From contig JAAESI010000038.1 of NCBI GenBank assembly GCA_024229515.1, positions 80,716 through 144,715 on the forward strand: DNA of 64,000 nucleotides. Direction: 5' to 3'. The notes under the pieces are model-generated. The model did not search any database. It had not been told where the DNA came from and saw only the letters and a list, made by a program, of their open reading frames with translations. This document shows, piece after piece, positions 44,568 through 51,418 of this stretch (positions are counted from its first letter, which is position 1; each line of letters opens with the position of its first letter). The position numbers and the translations under genes are program-made. Origin of the DNA: Pseudomonadota bacterium. Its GTDB lineage: Bacteria; Myxococcota_A; UBA796; UBA9615.

Positions 44568-44621
44568 TTTTCGATTCGGTCAACCCCGAGCGGTGGGTTG
44601 TTGGGGCAATGGCCCGGCTGG

Positions 44622-44627
44622 TACATC
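44622..44627 (+). promoter_or_regulatory. putative extended -10 box TGG-TACATC, leaderless promoter
   Basis: TACATC is followed by ACTCCG (6 nt) and the ATG at 44634. It is preceded by TGG, and TTGTTG (44598-44603) lies 18 bp upstream as a possible -35. Confidence 0.45.
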
Positions 44628-44633
44628 ACTCCG

Positions 44634-45196
44634 ATGGCAGAAGACGGAAGCGACGTTCCAGCACGGGCGGCCTGGGAGCGAAGTCGCGTCCCCCTCATCT
44701 TCCTGACCACCGACGGTCGGGTCGCAGCGGTCAACGAGGCCGCAACGAAGAAGTTCGGCCTGGTGGGGGGCGAACAGGAGCTCCCGGAGTGGATCGCGTC
44801 GTTCGTGGCCGAGCGGGTGCAGACCCTCGCCAAGCTCGACGATCCCGGCAGCGACTACGAGTGGGCCGCCAGCACGCAGGGTTCGACCTACCGGCTCGGC
44901 CTCGCGCGGATCGAGGACGATGCCCAGCCCGAGGTCCAGTGGTTGATCTCGGTGGAGCGGGGCGGCCCGACGATGATCGAGATCGTCGACATCGCGGAAG
45001 AGCGGTTCGGGCTGAGCGAGCGCGAGGCGGAGGTGATCGCCCTGCTGTCGGACGGCCTCTCGAACCGTCAGATGGCGGCTGCGCTGGAGATCCGGAGCAG
45101 ACGGTGAAGTACCACCTGCAGTCGATCATGAAGAAGTCAGGGACGTCGAGCCGGACCGAGCTGCTCGCCCGGCTCTTCGGCATCCACGTCGGCTAG
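44634..45196 (+). pseudogene. PAS-like/LuxR-type transcriptional regulator, frameshifted inside the HTH
   Basis: Starting at ATG 44634 the frame encodes a PAS-like N-terminal domain (RVPLIFLTTDGRVAAVNEAA) and the first LuxR helices (RFGLSEREAEVIALLSDGLS, NRQMAAALEI), then reads into a stop at 45107. From about 45095 the second half of the HTH is in another frame (EQTVKYHLQSIMKKSGTSSR, TELLARLFG). One missing base at 45092-45094 explains it; repaired length is about 187 aa. If the frameshift is real the protein loses its recognition helix. It is more likely an error or a very recent mutation, because both halves are perfectly conserved. Confidence 0.75.
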
Positions 45197-46104
45197 AGGT
45201 CGTCCCCTTCGGCGACGGTCACCGGCAGAGCTTCGCTGACCCGCCAGGTGTGCTCGCCCGCACCTTCATCGACTACCGCCTGGAGATCGCGCACGAACGA
45301 GGCGTCGCCGCCGCGTGATCGGAGCTCCGCTTCCCAGTCGGTGACGAACGCGGGGAGCGCGTCCAACGACGTGGCGCTGGCGACGACGAGGTAGGCGCGT
45401 CGGCCCGCGGGGGCCGCGATCACCTCGGTGAACTGCACTCGACCGTCATCCGTGCCGGGGTCGGAGGTTCGGGCGACCCAGAGGCGAGCGGGGCTTCCGG
45501 GCGTGGCTGCAGCGGCGGCCACGACGGCCCAGGAGGCGTCGGCATCCACGGACGCGGACAGCTCGAGGGTCTCGCCCACGGTCCACGCGGCGGATCGCAC
45601 GGTGCCGGCCTGGCTTCCGAGGCGTGCGTCCAGCGGGTCGGGGATCGCGGGGCCCGTCGTGATGAGGAACACGAGGCCGATCATGAGCAGCGCGGCGATG
45701 GAGCCGGCGATGCCGAGGAGGCGGCGCTGCCGGCGCCGGGCTTCCAGATCGATGACGGGGGCGACGCGGCTCGGGGGCTCGAACTCGGCGGCCACGTGCA
45801 GCTCGAGGCTGGGGCGCGGTGCGTCCTCCTCGAAGGCGGCGTTGGCGGCGGTCAGCTCGATGAACTGCTGCAGCTTGCGGGGGTTGCGTCGGACGCCGGC
45901 GGCGGCGGTCGAGGCTTCCTGCGGGGGGAGCGAGCCGTCGACGAGGGCGCTGAGCGTGAGGAGATCGAACTCGGACGCGGGGTCGTCGGGATCGACCACC
46001 TGGTCGGCGAGGTCGCGCAGGAGCCCGTCGAGGCGGCTGTTGCGCGACGGCGCGATGTCTGAGGAGTTCAGCAACTCCAGGGCGTAATCGGCGAGTTCGC
46101 TCAT
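45193..46104 (-). CDS. probable anti-sigma factor, single-pass membrane protein
   Basis: The 303-aa product has a cytoplasmic N-terminal part of about 130 residues (FDLLTLSALVDGSLPPQEAS) resembling anti-sigma adaptor helices but without the HxxxCxxC zinc motif. One membrane helix (LLGIAGSIAALLMIGLVFLI) and a periplasmic domain of about 145 residues follow (AWTVGETLELSASVDADASW, VTDWEAELRSRGGDASFVRD). Its ATG overlaps the TGA of the ECF sigma gene by 4 nt, the standard sigma/anti-sigma layout. It probably holds the sigma factor inactive until an envelope signal arrives; the assignment rests on context. Confidence 0.65.
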   Translation of the reverse strand: MSELADYALELLNSSDIAPSRNSRLDGLLRDLADQVVDPDDPASEFDLLTLSALVDGSLPPQEASTAAAGVRRNPRKLQQFIELTAANAAFEEDAPRPSLELHVAAEFEPPSRVAPVIDLEARRRQRRLLGIAGSIAALLMIGLVFLITTGPAIPDPLDARLGSQAGTVRSAAWTVGETLELSASVDADASWAVVAAAAATPGSPARLWVARTSDPGTDDGRVQFTEVIAAPAGRRAYLVVASATSLDALPAFVTDWEAELRSRGGDASFVRDLQAVVDEGAGEHTWRVSEALPVTVAEGDDL

Positions 46105-46733
46105 GACGGCTCCTCCGTCTTCTTCCGCACGCAGTCACGAAGCTGCTCGAGCGTGGTGTCGAGCTGGTACTTCGTGCGCTGCGGCGAATGGTCGAAGATC
46201 CGTCCGACCTCCGACATGGTCACCTTCCGGTCGTGAGCGAGCTGGAGGAGGAGGCGCGCGACGAACAGCATCTTGCGCTTGTCGTCGAGGTGGACCGAGC
46301 ACTCAGCGAGTGCGCGAACCATGCGTTGTCCGGCGATGTCGTCGGTGATGGCAACCAGCGGATCGGTCGCCTCGGGGTCGGCGGGTTCGGGGCGCACATC
46401 GCCCTCCTTTTGCGGCGTCGGCGCGAACACGGTCCGGTCGCGGCTGCGGAACCAGCCCCGGCAGGTGTTGGTCGCGATGGCGCTTACCCACGTCGACATC
46501 TTGGCCCTCCCCGGAACGAACTCGCGTATCGCCCGGAAGTTGTCCTTGCACAGGAGGACGACCACGTCCTGGTAGTGATCCTCGGCCTCGTCGGGGCGAC
46601 CGTACCGGTTCATCCAATACCGGCACGTGTAGCGAATCCGCCCTTCGAAGGCTTCGAGGAACGCAGCCCAGGCTGCGTCTCTCCCTCCTTCGTCTGCTGC
46701 ACCGAAGAGGCCGATGAGTTCCTCGTCCGTCAC
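46101..46733 (-). CDS. ECF-type RNA polymerase sigma factor
   Basis: The 210-aa product has region 2 (EAEDHYQDVVVLLCKDNFRA, MSTWVSAIATNTCRGWFRSR) and region 4 (KVTMSEVGRIFDHSPQRTKY, QLDTTLEQLRDCV), with a linker of about 60 residues. It starts at GTG 46733 and is coupled to the membrane protein encoded downstream. Region 4 is less conserved than in classical ECF groups. The likely job is switching on an envelope-response regulon; targets are unknown. Confidence 0.8.
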   Translation of the reverse strand: MTDEELIGLFGAADEGGRDAAWAAFLEAFEGRIRYTCRYWMNRYGRPDEAEDHYQDVVVLLCKDNFRAIREFVPGRAKMSTWVSAIATNTCRGWFRSRDRTVFAPTPQKEGDVRPEPADPEATDPLVAITDDIAGQRMVRALAECSVHLDDKRKMLFVARLLLQLAHDRKVTMSEVGRIFDHSPQRTKYQLDTTLEQLRDCVRKKTEEPS

Positions 46734-46804
46734 CGGTGCGTCCTGTCGTTGGGTTCAACGCGGGGAGGGGGGCGGCTTTCAAAAAAGAATGCGCGGACCG
46801 CAGT

Positions 46805-48598
46805 CTACTCCGTGCGCAGGAGGATGAGCTGCACCCCCCCGAGGTCGACCACATCCGTACTTTGTCCCACGGCCAGGGCGGTGACCGCGGCGGCCACCTC
46901 GGCGCGGAGCTGGGCGGGGTCGACGTAGCCGATGTCGCCCGATCGGGTGGCCTCGGGGCCGGTGCCGTAGCGGCTCGCGAGGGTGCCGAAGTTGGCGCCT
47001 CCCTTGAGCTTGCCGAGGACCTCGGCGGCGACGGCCGCGTCGCGCGTCATGATCTGGGAGATGCGGACTTTTCCGCCGGCGGCAGCCTCGGCCATGGCGT
47101 CGCGAGCGGAGGCCAGGGCGGTGCGTTCGGCGATGATGTCGGGGTGGTCGGGGGCGAGCTCCTCGAGGGGCTTGAGCTCGGCGAGCGCTTCGTCGAACTT
47201 GCGGTCCTGGCGGAGGATGGCGACGAGCTGGATGCGAGCGGTGGCGAAGCCGGGGGTGATGGTGAGGGCCTCGCGGGCGGAGTCGGCGGCGGCGCCGAGG
47301 TCGCCGAGGGCCTTCTGGGCGGTGGCCATCTGGAGCCAGAGCACGGGGTCGCGGGGCTGGAGCTCGAGGGCCTTGCGGTGGGTGGCGATGGAGGCGGCGA
47401 TGTCACCCATGCCGAGCTGGGCGAGGCCGAGGGCGCTGAGCACGTCGACGTCGCCGGGGTCGAGCTCGCGGGCCTTGGTCAGCTGGCCGTGAGCCTCCTG
47501 GATCTGCTCGGTGCCCAGGAGCGCGAAGCCGAGGTTGTAGCGGGCGGCGACGTTGTCGGGGTCGAGCTCGACGCCCTTGCGCAGGGACGCCATGCCGGCT
47601 TCGAACTCGCCGGAGGTGACTTGCATGAGGCCGAGGTTCATGTGGGCCACGGCGAAGTCGGGGGCGAGGAGGATGACCTCCTTGAAGTGCTGGATGGCGA
47701 TCCTGGGGTCGACGACGGTGGCGGCGAGGGCCTTCTCGTAGGGGGCGAACGCCTCGAACGGGATCTCGCCGGCCTGGACCTTCTGCACGAGCTGGAGGGA
47801 GCCGGCCACCTTGCGGTCGCGGGGGTTGATCGCGAGGGCGGCGTAGAAGCCGGCGATGGCTTCGTCGTAGCGCTGGAGCTTGAAGAGCACGTAGCCGCGG
47901 TTGACGTAGGCGAGGGGGTTGCCGGGGGCGCGCTCGACGGCGGCGCCGAGCAGCACTTCGGCGCGCTCGAGTTCGCCCTGGAGGGAGAGCACGGCGCCCA
48001 TGTTGAGGTACGCGTGGTAGTCGTCGGGGGCGTGCTCGATGGCGGCTTTCCAGGCCGTCATGGCGTCTTCGAAGTTGCCCCGGGCGTAGTGGATGCCGGC
48101 GACCTTGTTGTAGACGTCGGCGCGGCTGGGATCGAGGGCGAGCGCCTTGGCGTACCACTCGAGGGCTTCGTCGAGGCGTCCTTCGGCGGCGGCGACGCCC
48201 CCCTTGCCCTGGGTGGCCCAGACGTGGTTGGGGTTCAGCTCGAGGGCTTTGTCGAACTGGGGCCCGGCGATGGCGGGGTCGCCGGTGGAGCGGCCGTACA
48301 GGTAGGCGGCGTCGGCGTCCGTGGGGGAGCGTTCGGCGCGGGTCTCGTACTCCTCGATGACGTCCACGCCGTAGCCCTGGGCGGTCATCAGGTCCTGGTA
48401 CTCGCAGTGGATGAAGAGGTCGTGGGGGGCGAGCTCGCGGGCGGTGCGCAAGGGCTCGAGGGCGGCGTTCTGGAGGCCCTGCTCGATGAGGGACTGCGCC
48501 TGGCTGAAGGCCCGTTCGGCCTCGACGCTCCGGTCGGCGAGGGCGGGGGTCGCCACCAAAAGGGCGAGGACTGAGGCGAAGGTAGGTGCTAGGCGCAT
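46805..48598 (-). CDS. exported TPR-repeat protein with C-terminal parvulin (PpiC) domain
   Basis: The 597-aa product has a signal peptide (MRLAPTFASVLALLVATPALA), about twelve TPRs in two blocks (for example AYVNRGYVLFKLQRYDEAIA and AVAHMNLGLMQVTSGEFEAG), then a PpiC/parvulin-type domain over the last 90 residues (VRISQIMTRDAAVAAEVLGK, SRYGTGPEATRSGDIGYVDP). TPR and parvulin parts are each common, but this fusion order is not one I know well. It may be a periplasmic chaperone that holds client proteins on the TPR scaffold during prolyl isomerisation. It is divergent from the PEGA protein at 48670. Confidence 0.8.
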   Translation of the reverse strand: MRLAPTFASVLALLVATPALADRSVEAERAFSQAQSLIEQGLQNAALEPLRTARELAPHDLFIHCEYQDLMTAQGYGVDVIEEYETRAERSPTDADAAYLYGRSTGDPAIAGPQFDKALELNPNHVWATQGKGGVAAAEGRLDEALEWYAKALALDPSRADVYNKVAGIHYARGNFEDAMTAWKAAIEHAPDDYHAYLNMGAVLSLQGELERAEVLLGAAVERAPGNPLAYVNRGYVLFKLQRYDEAIAGFYAALAINPRDRKVAGSLQLVQKVQAGEIPFEAFAPYEKALAATVVDPRIAIQHFKEVILLAPDFAVAHMNLGLMQVTSGEFEAGMASLRKGVELDPDNVAARYNLGFALLGTEQIQEAHGQLTKARELDPGDVDVLSALGLAQLGMGDIAASIATHRKALELQPRDPVLWLQMATAQKALGDLGAAADSAREALTITPGFATARIQLVAILRQDRKFDEALAELKPLEELAPDHPDIIAERTALASARDAMAEAAAGGKVRISQIMTRDAAVAAEVLGKLKGGANFGTLASRYGTGPEATRSGDIGYVDPAQLRAEVAAAVTALAVGQSTDVVDLGGVQLILLRTE

Positions 48599-48653
48599 GG
48601 CGGCGGCGAAGATGGCAACGGGTGAGGGCACCGTCAAGGAAGGACCGCCTTGC

Positions 48654-48659
48654 TATCGT
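48654..48659 (+). promoter_or_regulatory. putative -10 box TATCGT
   Basis: TATCGT ends 10 nt before the ATG at 48670 in the divergent gap; no Shine-Dalgarno is seen. The same hexamer occurs before the genes at 2231 and 13874. Confidence 0.3.
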
Positions 48660-48669
48660 TCTGGCACCC

Positions 48670-50022
48670 ATGGCGATCCGTCCGCTTCTGCCCCTGCTGA
48701 TCTCGACCCTCCTGATGCTTCCCGCGGCCGCGGGGGCGGTGACCGTGTCGGTGGTGGGGGTGCACGGGAACGGCAACCAGGACCGCGAGGCGCTGGTCCA
48801 GATGTCGGACGACATGGTGGCGGGGTTCAAGACGGCGGGGTTGGAGGTCGTCCACGGCGAGGAGCTGCGGAACCGGTTGTTCGGTTCGCGCGAGACGCTG
48901 GTGGAGAACGTCTTCCTCGAGCCGGTCCGGAGCGCGTTCGACGAGGGGCGGATTCTGTACGAGAAGGCGCAGCCGGACGGTGCCGTGCAGGCGTTGGCGC
49001 GGGCTGAACAGGCGCTGGACGGGGTCGAGCACTTCGTTCGGGACCCGCGTCTGAGCGTCGATGTGCAGCTGTATCTGGGGTTGGCTCACCTGAGCCTGGG
49101 GAACGAGGACGACGCTCGGCAGGCCTTCTCCGAGGTGGTCCGGATGGATCCCAACCGGGTGCTCGACACGTTGGAGTACCCGCCGAAGATCGTGGAGCTG
49201 TTCGAGTCGGTGCGGGCCGAGGTGGTGCGTCTGGCGGGGGCGACCCTGCAGATCCACTCGGGGCATACGACGGGTGCGCGGGTGTACCTGGACGGCCGGT
49301 TGGTGGGGACGTCGCCGGTGACGGTCGATCGTCTGCCGCCGGGCAAGCACACGGTGCTGGTCGACGGCGGCTCGGAAGGCCGATGGTTCGGGTCGTTCAC
49401 GCTGCGCTCGGGTGAGGTCGAGGAGGTGGCGGCGGAGCTGAAGACGCCGTCCCTGGGGCTCGGCGAGGGCGAGTCGATGCAGGAGCCCCGGAGCAGCTTG
49501 AGCAAGCGGCTGTACCGCGAGCTGGCGGTGGCGGCGGGCACGGATCTGGTGGCGGTGGCGGCGTTCGACGAAGCCGGTGACTTCACCCTGGCGATCTACT
49601 CGGGCCGGTCGAGCACCTTCTCGGTGAGCGCGGCAGCCTCCTTGGCGGCGGCGCCGGGGGCTCGGTCGGCGTTCATCCGCCAGCTGGTGGAGCGGGTCGC
49701 GCGGTATTCGGATGACAGCGGGGCGATCAAGGAGGAGCGCGTGAGCGCCGAGGCGATCCCGCTGCTGATGGGCGGGAACGTCCAGCTGAACGAGTACCTG
49801 TTCGGAGCCGAGGACTGGAGGGTGGCGGATGCGTCGGCGACTCGTCCGGTGGATCCCGAGCCGGCGCCGGTGCGGCGAGCTCCGCCGAAGGCGGCCGCCG
49901 TGGCGGTGGCGATCATCGCCGGTGTGCTGGGTGCCGCCGGGGCGGGGATCGGCATCGGCGTGGGCGTCAGCCAGGCCAATGCGGTCGACCCGGGTGGGGT
50001 CCTGGTGATCACGGTTCCGTAG
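48670..50022 (+). CDS. exported PEGA-domain protein with C-terminal membrane helix
   Basis: The 450-aa product has a signal peptide (LLPLLISTLLMLPAAAGA), an alpha/beta region with a single TPR-like helix pair (LYLGLAHLSLGNEDDARQAF), and one PEGA domain near residues 195-240 (ARVYLDGRLVGTSPVTVDRL, PPGKHTVLVDGG). A domain of unknown type follows (LAVAAGTDLVAVAAFDEAGD), then a Pro-rich linker and a Gly/Ala-rich membrane helix close to the C-terminus (VAIIAGVLGAAGAGIGIGVG). PEGA domains are surface- or envelope-exposed beta modules. The gene ends just before the 52-bp repeat array. Confidence 0.75.
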   Translation: MAIRPLLPLLISTLLMLPAAAGAVTVSVVGVHGNGNQDREALVQMSDDMVAGFKTAGLEVVHGEELRNRLFGSRETLVENVFLEPVRSAFDEGRILYEKAQPDGAVQALARAEQALDGVEHFVRDPRLSVDVQLYLGLAHLSLGNEDDARQAFSEVVRMDPNRVLDTLEYPPKIVELFESVRAEVVRLAGATLQIHSGHTTGARVYLDGRLVGTSPVTVDRLPPGKHTVLVDGGSEGRWFGSFTLRSGEVEEVAAELKTPSLGLGEGESMQEPRSSLSKRLYRELAVAAGTDLVAVAAFDEAGDFTLAIYSGRSSTFSVSAAASLAAAPGARSAFIRQLVERVARYSDDSGAIKEERVSAEAIPLLMGGNVQLNEYLFGAEDWRVADASATRPVDPEPAPVRRAPPKAAAVAVAIIAGVLGAAGAGIGIGVGVSQANAVDPGGVLVITVP

Positions 50023-50069
50023 CCTTCGTCTTGGGGGCGCGCCGGTACCTGCGGCGAGGGTCCTCTGCG

Positions 50070-50382
50070 GCGCCCCAGCCCGGTGCACTTGAGCCCATCC
50101 TGGCGTCGAGGGTCCCCCCTGGCGCCCCGGCCCGGTGCGGTTGAGCCCACCCTCGCCTTGAGGGTCCCCCGTGGCGCCCCATCCCGGTGCACTTCAGCAC
50201 CCCCTCGCCTTGAGAGTCCCCTGTGGCGCCCCGGCCCGGTGCGGCAGAGCCCACGCTCGCGTCGAGGGTCCCCCGTGGCGCCCCGGTCCGGTGCGGCTGA
50301 GCCCACCCTCGCGTTGAGGGTCCTGTGCGGTGCCCCCGGCCCGGTGCGGCAGAGCCCACCCTCGCGTCGAGGGTCCCCCGTG
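50070..50382. repeat. array of six 52-bp palindromic (REP-like) repeats
   Basis: Units start at 50070, 50122, 50174, 50226, 50278 and 50330 (the last 53 bp), with partial copies on both sides (about 50051 and 50383-50400). Each unit has GCGCCCCGGCCCGGTGCGG, where CGCCCCG and CGGTGCG form a 7-bp hairpin with one mismatch. In several units GTGG sits at its 5' foot. A second inverted repeat follows (ACCCTC, 5 nt, GAGGGT). The array fills most of the 586-bp gap 50023-50608 and lies just upstream of a RAYT-like gene. It contains no spacers and no open frame. Confidence 0.9.
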
Positions 50383-50532
50383 GCGCCCCCGGCCCCGCAA
50401 CTGTCCGGGGTCGTCCGGCGGAGTTGTCCGGCACCCGGACAATCCCGGACACCAGTCCGGTGTGTGAACCGAGTAATTTCAGCCACTTAGAACATGGCGC
50501 GGTCCCTGCTCTCTCTTCCCCCGACAAGGAAC

Positions 50533-50589
50533 GGCGGCTCCCGCATCCGTCATCAACTAGCTGGTGGGAACCGGCGGTCGGGAGCCGCC
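50533..50589 (+). other. long hairpin in the leader of the RAYT-like gene
   Basis: GGCGGCTCCCG (50533-50543) and CGGGAGCCGCC (50579-50589) are perfect 11-bp arms around 35 nt. The structure ends about 10 nt before the AGGAG ribosome-binding site, so it could affect translation or be a recognition site for the transposase. Confidence 0.55.
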
Positions 50590-50608
50590 CTTCGTCTTTA
50601 GGAGAGTC

Positions 50609-51418
50609 ATGCCCGCGCTCGGATGGCACATCACATCCCGTCTCGAGGACGAGAGTGTCCTCGCGCCCACCATCGACCATCAACGCCGCCTGGCTGCCTG
50701 CATCTGGGGTCGGTCGGGTGCGTCCCGGACGCTCGCCTTCTTTGCCGTCGGCGATCACCTGCATGTTCTGACCGCCCTGGATCGCCGTGAGGCAGACCGC
50801 TTCGCGCACGACATCGAGGCCTCCATGCACTGGCAACTCGGGCTGAGGGCACCCTTCCAACCGGCCAGGATTCGAGCGGTCGAGTCCCACGAGCACCTCG
50901 AGTGCGCCTTCTGGTACGTCTTGCGACAGCCGCTCCGTCATGACCTTCCAGCCGCGCCACCGTTCGAGGCGAGCAGCCTCGCGGACCTCCTCGGGTTGCG
51001 GACCCTGGGAGCGGCGCATCGCGCGACTGTTCGTGAACTCCTGCCCCAGGTGCGCCGTCCGCAGCTGCTTCGACTCGCCACTGAACTGGCGCCCCGCGTC
51101 CCCCCGGAAGCCTTCGATCCGGCGACCCCACGGGCCGATCAGGGCCTTCCCTGGCTCGGCGAGTCCATGGCTTCGGCCGCTGGGGTAGTCCCGGCGAAGC
51201 TGAGCTTCCGGCTCGCTTCAGGCCTTCGGGTAGCGGCCGCGCACGCCGTTCCGCAGGTGCGCCTGAGGGGCGTCGCCGCGGGACTCGGAGTCTCGTACTG
51301 GAGCGCCAAGCGGGCTCGTCGAGGAGTCCCCGACCCCAGCCTGTCCCAGGCCATCCGCCGTCAGCTCCAGCTCCGCGCCTACCTCCCGCCTACTTCTTCT
51401 TCGGCTTCGGCCCCTTGA
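50609..51418 (+). CDS. Y1/IS200-like (RAYT-type) transposase domain protein
   Basis: The 269-aa product begins WHITSRLEDESVLAP, like the first strand of Y1 transposases. It carries an HUH-type motif at His50-Leu51-His52 (FFAVGDHLHVLTAL) and a Tyr at 103 in FWYVLRQPLRHDL, resembling the YIxxNPVxxGL motif that holds the catalytic Tyr. The C-terminal part has a helix-turn-helix-like segment (LRGVAAGLGVSYWSAKRARR). REP-associated tyrosine transposases are single-copy host genes that sit beside palindromic repeats, as here. AGGAG 5 nt before the ATG fixes the start. The 3' end overlaps the opposing Lon-like gene by 29 nt. The family call is from motifs only. Confidence 0.65.
   Translation: MPALGWHITSRLEDESVLAPTIDHQRRLAACIWGRSGASRTLAFFAVGDHLHVLTALDRREADRFAHDIEASMHWQLGLRAPFQPARIRAVESHEHLECAFWYVLRQPLRHDLPAAPPFEASSLADLLGLRTLGAAHRATVRELLPQVRRPQLLRLATELAPRVPPEAFDPATPRADQGLPWLGESMASAAGVVPAKLSFRLASGLRVAAAHAVPQVRLRGVAAGLGVSYWSAKRARRGVPDPSLSQAIRRQLQLRAYLPPTSSSASAP

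Noticed and set aside
50070..50382. CRISPR array
   Set aside because: Units are directly adjacent with no unique spacers, contain two inverted repeats each, and no cas genes are present.
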